From Malonomonas rubra (GTDB lineage: Bacteria > Desulfobacterota > Desulfuromonadia > Desulfuromonadales > Geopsychrobacteraceae), in assembly GCF_003247215.1 (NCBI RefSeq), contig NZ_QKAP01000141.1, positions 1 to 52,002 on the forward strand: DNA of 52,002 nucleotides, written 5' to 3'. Each line of letters opens with the position of its first letter. Within the stretch, counting starts at the first letter, position 1. Under the pieces are notes generated by a model that saw nothing but the letters and a program-made list of their open reading frames with translations, had not been told where the DNA came from and made no database searches. Shown here in pieces: positions 26,908-34,640 of this stretch. Made by a program: the position numbers and the translations under genes.

Positions 26908-28344
26908 ATGCTGTATTTCTTTGCCTGTATCGCGCTGCTGGTGATCGGGTACTTCTTTTACGGAACCCTGGTCGACCGCATTTTCGGCCCCGACCCGACC
27001 CGTCCTACGCCTGCCATCACCATGCAGGACGGTGTCGATTATGTTGAGATGTCGCCGCGCAAAATCTTCCTCGTTCAGCTACTCAATATCGCCGGACTGG
27101 GGCCGATCTTCGGTCCGATCCTCGGCGCGCTGTATGGCCCTTCGGCACTGATCTGGATCGTCATCGGCAGCATCTTCGGCGGAGCCGTGCACGATTATTT
27201 TTCCGGAATGTTGTCGGTCCGCTCCGGCGGCAAGAGCATCCCCGACGTGGTCGGCGGCCAGCTCGGCGGCGGCTTCAAGCAGTTCATGCGTCTCTTTTCC
27301 ATCGTTCTGCTGCTCCTGGTCGGCGTGGTCTTCGTGCTCGGCCCGGCCAAGCTTCTCGGCAACCTGACTGGCCTCGCGGTCCCGGCTTGGGTGGCGATCA
27401 TCTTCGCGTATTACTTCCTGGCCACCATTCTGCCGATCGATAAGATTATCGGTCGCCTCTACCCGATCTTCGGCGCGGTGCTAATCTTCATGGCGGTGGG
27501 TCTGAGCGTTGCCCTGATCGCCAAGGGATACCAGTTCTTCCCGGAAATGACCTTAGCCAACCTGCATCCGAAGGAATTGCCACTCTGGCCGCTGATGTTC
27601 ATCACCATCGCCTGCGGTGCGATCAGTGGTTTCCACGCCACCCAGTCGCCACTGATGGCCCGCTGTATTGGCAATGAGAAGCATGGCCGCCCGCTGTTCT
27701 ATGGCGCCATGATCGGTGAGGGGATCATCGCCCTGATCTGGGCGACTCTGGGGATGTCTTTCTACCAGGGTGCCGAGGCGCTCAACGCCGCCCTCGGCCA
27801 AGGTGGGCCGGCCTTTGTGGTCAACGAGATCTCCACCACCCTGCTAGGTCCGGTCGGCGGCCTGCTGGCGATCATCGGCGTGGTCATCCTGCCGATCTCC
27901 TCCGGCGATACCGCTTTCCGCAGCGCCCGGCTGATCATCGCTGATTTTGTCAACCTGCCGCAGAAGCAGGCGGTCAAGCGGCTGGCACTAGCGATCCCCC
28001 TGTTCGCCATCGGCTTCCTGGTTTCGCGCGGCGACTTCGGCGTGATATGGCGCTACTTCGGCTGGGCCAACCAAACCCTGGCGACCATCGTCCTCTGGGC
28101 CGGCGCGGCCTACCTGATCAAGGAAGCCAAGTGCCACTGGATCGCCACACTGCCGGCGACCTTCATGACCGCCGTCGCCGGCACCTACTTGGCTTACGCC
28201 AAGATCGGTTTCGGCCTGAAACTGCCGGTGGCCACCTCGATCGGTATTGCCGTGGCCGTGTTGAGCCTTGGCCTGTTCCTGATCAAGTTCCGCCAGCAAC
28301 CGGAAGAGTTGCCGGAACCACTCGGGGAAAGCAGTGAAGCCTAA
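26908..28344 (+). CDS. cstA: CstA-family carbon-starvation / pyruvate-peptide transporter
   Basis: CstA-family proteins import pyruvate or peptides. The ATG at 26908 has GGAGGTG at good spacing and starts straight into the first helix (MLYFFACIALLVIGYFFYG). The 478 residues hold family segments VEMSPRKIFLVQLLNIAGLG, PIFGPILGALYGPSALIWIV, GSIFGGAVHDYFSGMLSVRS, GGKSIPDVVGGQLG, ISGFHATQSPLMARC and the late LPISSGDTAFRSARLIIAD. It is shorter than E. coli CstA (about 700), as is usual for the single-module type. The upstream LytS/LytTR pair is its likely controller, and a strong bidirectional terminator follows. Confidence 0.93.
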   Translation: MLYFFACIALLVIGYFFYGTLVDRIFGPDPTRPTPAITMQDGVDYVEMSPRKIFLVQLLNIAGLGPIFGPILGALYGPSALIWIVIGSIFGGAVHDYFSGMLSVRSGGKSIPDVVGGQLGGGFKQFMRLFSIVLLLLVGVVFVLGPAKLLGNLTGLAVPAWVAIIFAYYFLATILPIDKIIGRLYPIFGAVLIFMAVGLSVALIAKGYQFFPEMTLANLHPKELPLWPLMFITIACGAISGFHATQSPLMARCIGNEKHGRPLFYGAMIGEGIIALIWATLGMSFYQGAEALNAALGQGGPAFVVNEISTTLLGPVGGLLAIIGVVILPISSGDTAFRSARLIIADFVNLPQKQAVKRLALAIPLFAIGFLVSRGDFGVIWRYFGWANQTLATIVLWAGAAYLIKEAKCHWIATLPATFMTAVAGTYLAYAKIGFGLKLPVATSIGIAVAVLSLGLFLIKFRQQPEELPEPLGESSEA

Positions 28345-28371
28345 GTACGAGTCATCGCGACCGGAACATAA

Positions 28372-28405
28372 AAAAGCGGCCTTCCGATTCCGGAAGGCCG
28401 CTTTT
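28372..28405. terminator. Bidirectional intrinsic terminator between cstA and the rubrerythrin gene
   Basis: A perfect 15-bp stem (AAAAGCGGCCTTCCG with its complement, 4-nt loop) is A-flanked on one side and T-flanked on the other. It can end transcripts arriving from either convergent gene. Confidence 0.92.
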
Positions 28406-28428
28406 CTTTCTGCTCTGCTCTGTGTCGA

Positions 28429-28974
28429 TCAACCGAAGTAGCGCTTCAGGAGACCGGCGAAAGCCTGACCATGGCGGGCTTCATCCTTACACATCTCGTG
28501 GACGGTGTCGTGGATGGCATCCAGGTTAAGCTGCTTGGCCTTGGTCGCCAAGTCTTTCTTGCCCTGGCAGGCACCATGCTCAGCATCAACCCGGACCTGC
28601 AGGTTGGCTCTGGTGTCGGCCTGCAGAACGTCACCCAGCAGTTCGGCGAACTTGGCAGCGTGCTCAGCTTCTTCAAAAGCAATCCGCTTGTAGGCTTCGG
28701 CGATCTCCGGGTAGCCTTCACGGTCAGCCTGACGGCTCATCGCCAGGTACATACCGACTTCGGTGCACTCGCCGGTGAAGTTCATCTTCAGTCCTTCGAT
28801 GATCTCTGGGTCGACATCCCTGGCCACGCCGATACGGTGCTCATCGGCCCAGGCCATGTCGCCGGCGGTTTGCTCAACGAATTTTTCCGCAGGAGCTTTA
28901 CAGGTCGGGCAGAATTCCGGTGGGCAGGCCCCCTCATGAACATAACCACAGATGGTGCAGACAAATTTTTTCAT
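28429..28974 (-). CDS. Reverse rubrerythrin (rubredoxin-diiron peroxidase)
   Basis: Rubrerythrins reduce hydrogen peroxide with electrons from NAD(P)H or ferredoxin partners. In this protein the rubredoxin domain comes first ([12 protein letters not shown] and [10 protein letters not shown], two Cys-x2-Cys pairs), which is the reverse order described for clostridial Rbr. The ferritin-like four-helix domain follows with the iron-binding motifs [54 protein letters not shown] and [18 protein letters not shown]. It is 181 residues long and begins after a GGAGAGGA site. The promoter upstream is nearly consensus with operator-like repeats, as expected for an oxidative-stress gene. Confidence 0.93.
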   Translation of the reverse strand: MKKFVCTICGYVHEGACPPEFCPTCKAPAEKFVEQTAGDMAWADEHRIGVARDVDPEIIEGLKMNFTGECTEVGMYLAMSRQADREGYPEIAEAYKRIAFEEAEHAAKFAELLGDVLQADTRANLQVRVDAEHGACQGKKDLATKAKQLNLDAIHDTVHEMCKDEARHGQAFAGLLKRYFG

Positions 28975-29025
28975 CGGATCCTCTCCTTTTAAGTGACAGG
29001 CTTATTGGTTACCAAAACGGTCACG

Positions 29026-29053
29026 ATTATACAGCTCTATTTTTTTGTGTCAA
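29026..29053 (-). promoter_or_regulatory. Consensus sigma-70 promoter of the reverse rubrerythrin
   Basis: On the minus strand TTGACA (29053-29048), a 16-bp spacer and TATAAT (29031-29026) both match consensus exactly. Transcription would start near 29019, leaving a leader of about 45 nt. Confidence 0.85.
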
Positions 29054-29079
29054 GAAATGTTTTCACACAAATAATTGTG
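29045..29079. promoter_or_regulatory. TTGTG/CACAA operator-like repeats over the rubrerythrin promoter
   Basis: CACAA-ATAA-TTGTG (29066-29079) is a perfect 5-4-5 palindrome just upstream of the -35 box. A further TTGTG (29045-29049) overlaps the -35 box and forms a longer inverted repeat with CACAA. It fits a dimeric redox or peroxide regulator; it is not an exact PerR, Rex or FNR box. Confidence 0.5.
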
Positions 29080-29143
29080 ACAACAGGAGCGATGAGAGTA
29101 GGATACTGCGGAAGACAAGAGATGCAAGCTGTTTGGAGAGCGT

Positions 29144-29626
29144 ATGACTAGGGTCGGATTGGTATACCTGCTGCTGATCGGCAGCGCATACCTGCTGCTG
29201 ACACTGCGTGATCGGCAAAAAACCGGGCAGTCCCTGAAAATGGCCGGAAAATCACTGCTGAAGATGATGCCACTGCTGGTGGCTGTGTTCGGGCTGGTGG
29301 GACTGTTTCAGGAATTTTTACCGGCAGAACTGGTCTCACGCTGGCTTGGGGAATCGAGCGGTCTGGTCGGGCTGCTGATCGGTGCGGGGGCAGGCGCAAT
29401 AGCGATCGGGCCGCCGCTGGCCGCCTATCCGCTGGCCGGTTCGCTGCTTGATGCCGGGGCCTGGCCACCGGCGATCGCCGCCTTTATCGTTAGCTGGATT
29501 TCGGTCGGCATTATCACCATAACCTTCGAAGCGCAAATTTTCGGCGCGCGCTTTGCGCTGTTGCGCAACAGCATCAGCTTTGTCGCAGCGATGCTCTGCG
29601 GGCTTCTGCTTGGACTGCTGTTATGA
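29144..29626 (+). CDS. Half-size permease (COG0701 / ArsP-like), first of a pair
   Basis: The 160 residues form four or five hydrophobic segments (LVYLLLIGSAYLLLTL, MMPLLVAVFGLVGLFQEFLP, GLVGLLIGAGAGAIAIGPPL, SFVAAMLCGLLLGLLL). GLLIGAGAGAIAIGPPLAAY and PLAGSLLDAGAWPPAIAAF resemble the repeat unit of the DUF318/ArsP permeases, in which one polypeptide normally carries two such units. The stop overlaps the start of the next half by ATGA. The substrate is unknown. Its upstream region is shared with the rubrerythrin gene, and a weak TTGTGA-18-TAGGAT promoter lies there. Confidence 0.75.
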   Translation: MTRVGLVYLLLIGSAYLLLTLRDRQKTGQSLKMAGKSLLKMMPLLVAVFGLVGLFQEFLPAELVSRWLGESSGLVGLLIGAGAGAIAIGPPLAAYPLAGSLLDAGAWPPAIAAFIVSWISVGIITITFEAQIFGARFALLRNSISFVAAMLCGLLLGLLL

Positions 29627-30111
29627 TTCGCCAGTGGTTACTGCTACTTACCGCGGGTCTCTATGGCTACGCCTTCTGGGCGTCCCCTGGGCGTACCGCC
29701 CATGCCTTACAGATCGGTGCAACCACCTTGGGTTCGGTCCTTCTGCTGATCATCTCGGTCTTCGGCTTGGTCGGCCTGCTGCAGGTCTGGATCAGCCGCG
29801 AGTTGATCGTCAAACTGCTCGGTCGCGAAGGAGGCGTTAAGGGCCTGTTGATTGCCACTTTCTGCGGCACGGTGTTGATCGGTCCGGCCTACATCATCTT
29901 TCCGCTGTTGATGAGTCTGCACAAGCATGGCGCACGCTGGGCGGTGGTGACGATCGTTTTGACCAGCTACGCGGTCAAAATTCAGATGATCCCGATCGAG
30001 GTCGGTTTTCTCGGTTGGCCGTTCTCCCTGGCCCGCGCGCTGATCACCATCGCGCTGGCAATCCCGACAGGCCTGTTGGTCGAAGCGTTTATGGAAAAAC
30101 GCGGTCTGTAA
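29623..30111 (+). CDS. Half-size permease (COG0701 / ArsP-like), second of a pair
   Basis: The 162 residues repeat the topology of the preceding gene: a first helix, LLLIISVFGLVGLLQVWISR, ELIVKLLGREGGVKGLLIAT, FCGTVLIGPAYIIFPLLMSL, HKHGARWAVVTIVLTSYAVK and a final pair of helices. GLLIATFCGTVLIGPAYIIFPL aligns with GLLIGAGAGAIAIGPPLAAYPL of the first half. The two products should form a heterodimer equivalent to one full-length permease. Translation is coupled through the ATGA overlap. Cargo unknown. Confidence 0.75.
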   Translation: MIRQWLLLLTAGLYGYAFWASPGRTAHALQIGATTLGSVLLLIISVFGLVGLLQVWISRELIVKLLGREGGVKGLLIATFCGTVLIGPAYIIFPLLMSLHKHGARWAVVTIVLTSYAVKIQMIPIEVGFLGWPFSLARALITIALAIPTGLLVEAFMEKRGL

Positions 30112-30171
30112 TGAGAGCGAGCAAGAACTTTCCGCTTCCGCGGAGTGCACAAACTGGCTAGACTGCCCAGC

Positions 30172-30885
30172 ATGAACCTGATCCTGTTAGAAGAAAACGA
30201 TTTTTCAGCGCCCCAGCGTGTCACTTTAAGAGACCGGCGTTTTCAGCACCTGCTGGCAACCGGCCAGTTACAGACCGGTAAACCCCTGAAAATAGGAATA
30301 ATCAATGGGCGGATCGGTTCAGGCACCATCATCGTTTTCGATGAACAATCCCTCGACCTCGAAATCGAGTTACACCAGGCACCCCCGCCGCCATTGCCGG
30401 TCACTCTGCTGCTGGCACTGCCGCGGCCCAAAATGCTCAAACGGGTCTTGCAGGGGGTCACTTCGCTGGGGGTCAAGCAGATCTACCTGATCAACAGCTA
30501 CCGGGTGGAAAAAAGTTTCTGGGGCAGTCCGCTGTTGCAAACCGAAAAGCTGCGCGAGCAGTTGTTGCTCGGGCTGGAGCAGGCACGCGACACCATTCTG
30601 CCGCAAGTGCACCTGCGCAAACGTTTCAAGCCGTTTGTCGAAGACGAGCTACCGGGGCTCTGCAAGGGTACAACCGCCCTGGTCGCACATCCGACCGCTG
30701 ACAGGTTGGGGGCTCTGCAGCCGAACCGCCCAACAACCCTAGCGATAGGACCGGAAGGCGGCTTTATTCCCTACGAAATCAACAAACTGGCCGAATGTGG
30801 GTTTACAGCGATAAGTCTGGGCGAGCGCATTCTGCGGGTGGAAACAGCGGTTCCGGCGCTGTTGTCCCGTCTGTTGCCGGGCTGA
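30172..30885 (+). CDS. rsmE: 16S rRNA (uracil1498-N3)-methyltransferase
   Basis: RsmE methylates U1498 of 16S rRNA. The ATG at 30172 (MNLILLEENDFSAPQRVTLR) fits the family N-terminus; the frame from 30145 adds nine unconvincing residues. The 237 residues carry a PUA-like N-terminal domain (RRFQHLLATGQLQTGKPLKI) and a knotted SPOUT methyltransferase domain: LPRPKMLKRVLQGVTSLGVK, SERVEKSF-like SYRVEKSFWG, QARDTILPQVHL, TLAIGPEGGFIPYEINKL and SLGERILRVETAVPALLSRL. GPEGGF and LG-RILR-ETA are diagnostic. Confidence 0.95.
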   Translation: MNLILLEENDFSAPQRVTLRDRRFQHLLATGQLQTGKPLKIGIINGRIGSGTIIVFDEQSLDLEIELHQAPPPPLPVTLLLALPRPKMLKRVLQGVTSLGVKQIYLINSYRVEKSFWGSPLLQTEKLREQLLLGLEQARDTILPQVHLRKRFKPFVEDELPGLCKGTTALVAHPTADRLGALQPNRPTTLAIGPEGGFIPYEINKLAECGFTAISLGERILRVETAVPALLSRLLPG

Positions 30886-30959
30886 GGGAGCTGGGGCTTG
30901 ACAATGTCCTGCCCGCACAGCAGGATAAAGTAAATTTCCTTTTCTGACCGGGTTCGAAG

Positions 30960-32438
30960 ATGCGCCTGACAGTTAAAATCACTGTAGCGGTCCTTCTGGG
31001 CATTGCCCTGATTTTTTCGATTTTCAGCTACTACTCGATCCAGCGCGAGCGCGAGCAACTGAAGACAAGTCTCAGCCGCGAAGCCCGCCATCTGGGCGAG
31101 AGCCTACGCGTTATGGTTACCGAGATCTGGCAGCAGCGCGGTGAACGGGAAGCACTTGCCTTTCTCCAGCGTGCTAATCAGGTGCATGGTGAAACCCTGG
31201 TCCGCTGGGTTTGGGTCGAAAAGGAGGCCCCGGAAAAATATCTGCCACGGGTGCCGATCGACCAGCTGGATGATCTGTACGACGAGGAAACCGTCGCCCT
31301 GCTGGCCGCCTCCGCCGAAGGGCGCGACTACCTGCTGACCTACCTGCCGCTGGTGATCGACGGGCATCGGATCGGTGCCATCGAGCTATCGGAATCGATG
31401 GACGAAATGCACGATTACGTCGAAGAGAGCCTGCGTCGCTCGGCAATGGTGATCGGGGCCATGGTCATCTCCAGCCTGCTACTGATGGGCGTACTCGGCA
31501 GCCTCTGGGTCAACCGGCCAATGCGCCGTCTGCGCGCCCAGGCCGAACGGATTGGCACCGGCGACTTCAGTACCAGTCTCAACCTTTCCGGCGGTGACGA
31601 GCTGGCCGACCTGGGAAACACCATAGAGCGGATGCGCGCCCAGCTGGCTGAGGCGCGGGAAGCGGAGCAGGCCGCAAACCAGGCCAAAATCGAAGCGCTG
31701 GAAAAACTGCGCCACACCGAGCGGCTGGCGACACTGGGAAAACTGTCGGCCGGCATGGCCCACGAACTGGGTACGCCGCTCAACGTCATCAGCGGCCGCG
31801 CGAAACTGATCAACTCTGCAAATTTGCCCGCCGAGGATGTTACTCGCTCGGCGAAGATCATCGGCGAGCAGGTCGAGCGGATGACCAACATCATGCGCCA
31901 GCTGCTCAGCTTCGCCCGCCGTGGCGAAGCCCGGAAACAACAGGTGGAACTGAACACAGTGCTGCGCAGCGTTACCCCACTGCTGGAACCTAGTCGTAAA
32001 GAGAAAAAGGTCGAAGTCATTTTGCATGAAGCGAAGCAACCTCTATACGTGAGCGCCGACCCGGGGCAGTTGCAACAGGTTCTGCTCAATCTCGCTCTCA
32101 ACGGTATCCAGGCGATGAACGACGGTGGTCGACTGGAACTGGAAGCCTGTTCGGAACGAGAGGTAAAACCACCGGAAACGGTGAACAGCACTGTTGAATC
32201 CTGGTACTCGCTGCTGATCCGAGACCAGGGGAGCGGCATCAACACAGAAGATCTAGCGCATATCTTCGATCCCTTTTTCACCACCAAGGAGGTTGGGCAA
32301 GGTACCGGTCTCGGTCTGTCGATCGCCTACGGCATTATCGAAGAACATGGAGGCTGGATCAATGTCGAAAGTAGTTTGGGCAAAGGCAGCTGCTTTACCG
32401 TTTACCTGCCTGCCGCGGAAGCTGGAGAAAACCAATGA
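30960..32438 (+). CDS. Membrane sensor histidine kinase (NtrB/ZraS-like)
   Basis: The 492 residues show a first membrane helix (about 7-26), a periplasmic loop of about 130 residues, a second helix (about 162-182) and HAMP (VNRPMRRLRAQAERIGTGDF). A dimerisation/phosphoacceptor domain follows with His about 268 in LSAGMAHELGTPLNVISGRA. The ATPase domain has DPGQLQQVLLNLALNGIQAM, DQGSGINTEDLAHIFDPFFT and GTGLGLSIAYGIIEEHGGW. The HELGTPLN box is typical of kinases paired with NtrC-type regulators. It overlaps the regulator gene by ATGA. The signal is unknown; control of degP suggests envelope stress. A TTGACA lies at 30898 without a convincing -10. Confidence 0.94.
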   Translation: MRLTVKITVAVLLGIALIFSIFSYYSIQREREQLKTSLSREARHLGESLRVMVTEIWQQRGEREALAFLQRANQVHGETLVRWVWVEKEAPEKYLPRVPIDQLDDLYDEETVALLAASAEGRDYLLTYLPLVIDGHRIGAIELSESMDEMHDYVEESLRRSAMVIGAMVISSLLLMGVLGSLWVNRPMRRLRAQAERIGTGDFSTSLNLSGGDELADLGNTIERMRAQLAEAREAEQAANQAKIEALEKLRHTERLATLGKLSAGMAHELGTPLNVISGRAKLINSANLPAEDVTRSAKIIGEQVERMTNIMRQLLSFARRGEARKQQVELNTVLRSVTPLLEPSRKEKKVEVILHEAKQPLYVSADPGQLQQVLLNLALNGIQAMNDGGRLELEACSEREVKPPETVNSTVESWYSLLIRDQGSGINTEDLAHIFDPFFTTKEVGQGTGLGLSIAYGIIEEHGGWINVESSLGKGSCFTVYLPAAEAGENQ

Positions 32439-33799
32439 CCGAAACCAAGCTGCCCGGCCGAATCCTGGTCATCGATGACGACCAGGACCTCTGCGAACTC
32501 TTAGAAGAGGACCTGCGGCGGCGCGGCCATACCGTCACCAGTGCGCTACGCGTCAACGCTGCGCGGGAAATCCTGCACAGCGAAGAGATCGACGTGGTGC
32601 TGACCGACCTGAACATGCCCGGTACCAGCGGCATCGATTTGTGTGCAGAGCTGCAGGAGAACCGACCCGATCTACCGGTGGTGATCATGACCGCCTTCGG
32701 CAGCTTGGAAACTGCCATCGCCGCCCTGCGCGCCGGGGCTTACGACTTTGTCACCAAGCCGGTCGATCTCGATCTGCTGAGTATTTCGCTCAACCGCGCC
32801 TTGCAACACCGGCATCTGCAGGAAAAGGTTCGTCTTCTCAAGGATCAGGTTCGTCGCCAGCAACCAGATGATGAGCTGCTCGGAGAAAGCCGCGCCCTGC
32901 AGCAGATCAAGCAGCAGATCGTGCGGGTAGCTGAACTCGACACTTCGGTGCTGATCAGCGGCGAAAGCGGCACTGGTAAGGAACTGGTCGCCCGGGCCCT
33001 GCACCGGCAGAGCAAACGCAGCGATGGCCCGTTCGTCGCCATCAATTGCGCAGCTCTGCCGGAAACCCTCCTCGAAAGCGAGCTGTTCGGCCATGTGCGA
33101 GGCGCCTTCACCGATGCGCGGGAAGGGCGCAAAGGACTGTTTCTGGAGGCGAACGGCGGCACCTTGCTGCTCGATGAAATTGGCGAGCTGCCTCTCGCCC
33201 TGCAACCGAAGCTGCTGCGCGTGTTGGAAGATCATAAAGTCCGCCCCCTTGGCGGGTCGCAGGAGATCAACTGCGACGTACGAGTCATTGCCGCAAGTCA
33301 CCGCGACCTGAGCGAAGCGGTCAGCCGGCAGGATTTCCGCAGCGACCTCTACTACCGGCTCAACGTTATTAACCTGCACCTGCCTCCGCTGCGCGAGCGG
33401 GGCAATGACATTCTGCTGCTGGCACTCGAATTTATCCGCCAGCTGAGTAAAAAGTTCGGCAAGTCGATCACCGGTTTGGCCCAGCCGGCTGCCGCCTGCC
33501 TGCTCGGCTATCACTGGCCGGGCAACGTTCGCGAACTGCACAACATCATCGAGCGGGCTTTAGCGCTAAGTGTGCATGACCTGTTGACCGTCGAAGATCT
33601 GCCGGAACAGGTCAAGCACCCGAGCGGTGAGGCACCACTCCCGACCAGCTTGGTCGATCCCGGCACCATCCTGCCGCTGGAGGAAATGGAACGACGCTAT
33701 ATTCACCAAGTACTCGAGCAACTGGACGGCAACCGCACCCTGGCGGCCAAAATGCTCGGTGTCGATCGAAAGACCCTCTACCGCAAACTCAAAGAGTGA
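32435..33799 (+). CDS. NtrC-family sigma-54-dependent response regulator
   Basis: The 454 residues hold a receiver domain (phosphoacceptor Asp about 58 in VVLTDLNMPGTSGIDL; MTAFGSLETAIAAL; FVTKP). The AAA activator domain follows with SGESGTGKELVARALHRQ for Walker A, HVRGAFTDAREGRKG as the sigma-54 contact loop (GAFTDA in place of GAFTGA), GGTLLLDEIGELPLALQPKL for Walker B, FRSDLYYRLNVINLHLPPLR and YHWPGNVRELHNIIERAL. A C-terminal Fis-type helix-turn-helix (NRTLAAKMLGVDRKTLYRKL) ends the protein. It is the obvious activator for the two sigma-54 promoters that follow, whose palindromic upstream boxes start just past its stop codon. Confidence 0.95.
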   Translation: MTETKLPGRILVIDDDQDLCELLEEDLRRRGHTVTSALRVNAAREILHSEEIDVVLTDLNMPGTSGIDLCAELQENRPDLPVVIMTAFGSLETAIAALRAGAYDFVTKPVDLDLLSISLNRALQHRHLQEKVRLLKDQVRRQQPDDELLGESRALQQIKQQIVRVAELDTSVLISGESGTGKELVARALHRQSKRSDGPFVAINCAALPETLLESELFGHVRGAFTDAREGRKGLFLEANGGTLLLDEIGELPLALQPKLLRVLEDHKVRPLGGSQEINCDVRVIAASHRDLSEAVSRQDFRSDLYYRLNVINLHLPPLRERGNDILLLALEFIRQLSKKFGKSITGLAQPAAACLLGYHWPGNVRELHNIIERALALSVHDLLTVEDLPEQVKHPSGEAPLPTSLVDPGTILPLEEMERRYIHQVLEQLDGNRTLAAKMLGVDRKTLYRKLKE

Positions 33800-33801
33800 T
33801 C

Positions 33802-33834
33802 GGGGCATTTTGCCCCGGCGGGGAAGAATGTCCC
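33802..33834 (+). promoter_or_regulatory. Upstream activator sites, pair 1
   Basis: Two adjacent dyads lie 18 bp apart: GGGGCATTTTGCCCC (33802-33816) and the imperfect GGGGAAGAATGTCCC (33820-33834). The same pair recurs at 34090-34122. Each pair is about 60 bp before a sigma-54 promoter, as expected for the enhancer of the NtrC-type regulator encoded just upstream. Confidence 0.8.
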
Positions 33835-33877
33835 TCCACACAGAGCCCTAAGTTCCCTTTTTCTGGCACTTTCATTT

Positions 33878-33893
33878 TGGCACGTTGATTGCT
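33878..33893 (+). promoter_or_regulatory. Sigma-54 promoter P1 (small RNA)
   Basis: TGGCAC-GTTGA-TTGCT matches the -24/-12 consensus TGGCAC-N5-TTGCW at every position. The expected start is near 33904. No protein gene follows before the terminator at 33987-34020. Confidence 0.88.
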
Positions 33894-33903
33894 AAATTAA
33901 CTT

Positions 33904-34020
33904 GTCAACAATACATGACCGGACATTGTCGTACTGCTCAGCGACGCTTTCCGGTTATACCGAGTGGGCGTTACCTCCTACGCTCGAAAACGGGGAATCA
34001 GCAGGGTTCCCCGTTTTCTT
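33904..34020 (+). ncRNA. Candidate sigma-54-driven small RNA, copy 1 (three hairpins)
   Basis: From the predicted P1 start to the terminator, about 117 nt fold into three hairpins. H1 (33918-33955) has an outer stem ACCGGA/TCCGGT, an internal loop, an inner stem GTCG/CGAC and the loop TACTGCTCAG. H2 (33966-33985) has a stem GGGCGT/ACGCTC and a loop containing ACCTCC (33973-33978), complementary to a Shine-Dalgarno sequence. H3 (33987-34017) is the intrinsic terminator: an 11-bp stem AAAACGGGGAA/TTCCCCGTTTT, the 9-nt loop TCAGCAGGG, then CTTTTG. The longest reading frames across it resemble nothing. All three loops recur in copy 2 at 36094-36197. The structure was read by eye; expression is inferred. 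Confidence 0.75.
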
Positions 34021-34089
34021 TTGCCTTTTTCACGCCATTTCCACCCCGATTTTTGCCTACATTTTTTCACTTATGTACGATCTGCATTT

Positions 34090-34122
34090 GGGGCATTTTG
34101 CCCCAATGGGGAACTATGCCCC
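34090..34122 (+). promoter_or_regulatory. Upstream activator sites, pair 2
   Basis: GGGGCATTTTGCCCC (34090-34104), identical to the box at 33802, is followed 18 bp later by GGGGAACTATGCCCC (34108-34122). The spacing to sigma-54 promoter P2 is the same as at P1. Confidence 0.82.
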
Positions 34123-34165
34123 GGCACATACCAAGCTAAATGACCGTTTTTTCTGTCTGAAATTT

Positions 34166-34181
34166 TGGCATACTGGTTGCG
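34166..34181 (+). promoter_or_regulatory. Sigma-54 promoter P2 (receiver protein-degP operon)
   Basis: TGGCAT-ACTGG-TTGCG keeps the essential GG and GC at -24/-12 with correct spacing. Transcription should start near 34192, 30 nt before the receiver-protein gene. Confidence 0.82.
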
Positions 34182-34221
34182 TAATAAGTGAGTAAAACAT
34201 ATCTATGGAGACTTTTATTCG

Positions 34222-34629
34222 ATGGAAGCTGTCTGTCTCGACACTCATCCGCATATTTTGCTTGCTGAAGACGATGAAGCGTTGCGCGATTTGCTCGATT
34301 TTACCCTGACCCGCGCCGGCTACCTGGTCAGCTGCTGCACCAACGGCCTCGATCTGCTAGAGCGGTTGGCGGAAGGTGACCCCTTCGATCTGGTGATTAC
34401 CGATCTGCGAATGCCCGCCCTGACCGGACTGGAAGTTCTGGAAAGTCAGCTGGATAACCAGCAGTCGGTACCCTTTATTTGCATGACCGCTTTTGGCGAC
34501 CGGAAAACACACGAGCAAGCCGAGCTCTTCGGAGCGGCCGCGATCATTGACAAGCCGTTTGATCTGGATGAGATGATTGAGCTGGTTCGTACCACCAGCC
34601 TCCGTAATCCACACCAAGCAAAACCCTAG
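34222..34629 (+). CDS. Single-domain response regulator (receiver only)
   Basis: The 135 residues consist of one receiver domain without output domain: ILLAEDDEALRDLLDFTLTR, phosphoacceptor Asp about 61 in DLVITDLRMPALTGLEVL, FICMTAFGDRKTHEQAELFG and AAIIDKPFDLDEMIEL (conserved Lys). TGGAGAC precedes the start. It is the first gene behind sigma-54 promoter P2 and lies 11 nt before degP. It may act as a phosphate sink or adaptor that feeds back on the kinase encoded upstream; this is inferred. Confidence 0.93.
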   Translation: MEAVCLDTHPHILLAEDDEALRDLLDFTLTRAGYLVSCCTNGLDLLERLAEGDPFDLVITDLRMPALTGLEVLESQLDNQQSVPFICMTAFGDRKTHEQAELFGAAAIIDKPFDLDEMIELVRTTSLRNPHQAKP

Positions 34630-34640
34630 AGGAGCTGATC

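Noticed and set aside
33864-33879. First TGGCAC upstream of P1
   Set aside because: It is followed at the right distance by TTTTG rather than TTGC; only the second TGGCAC at 33878 fits.
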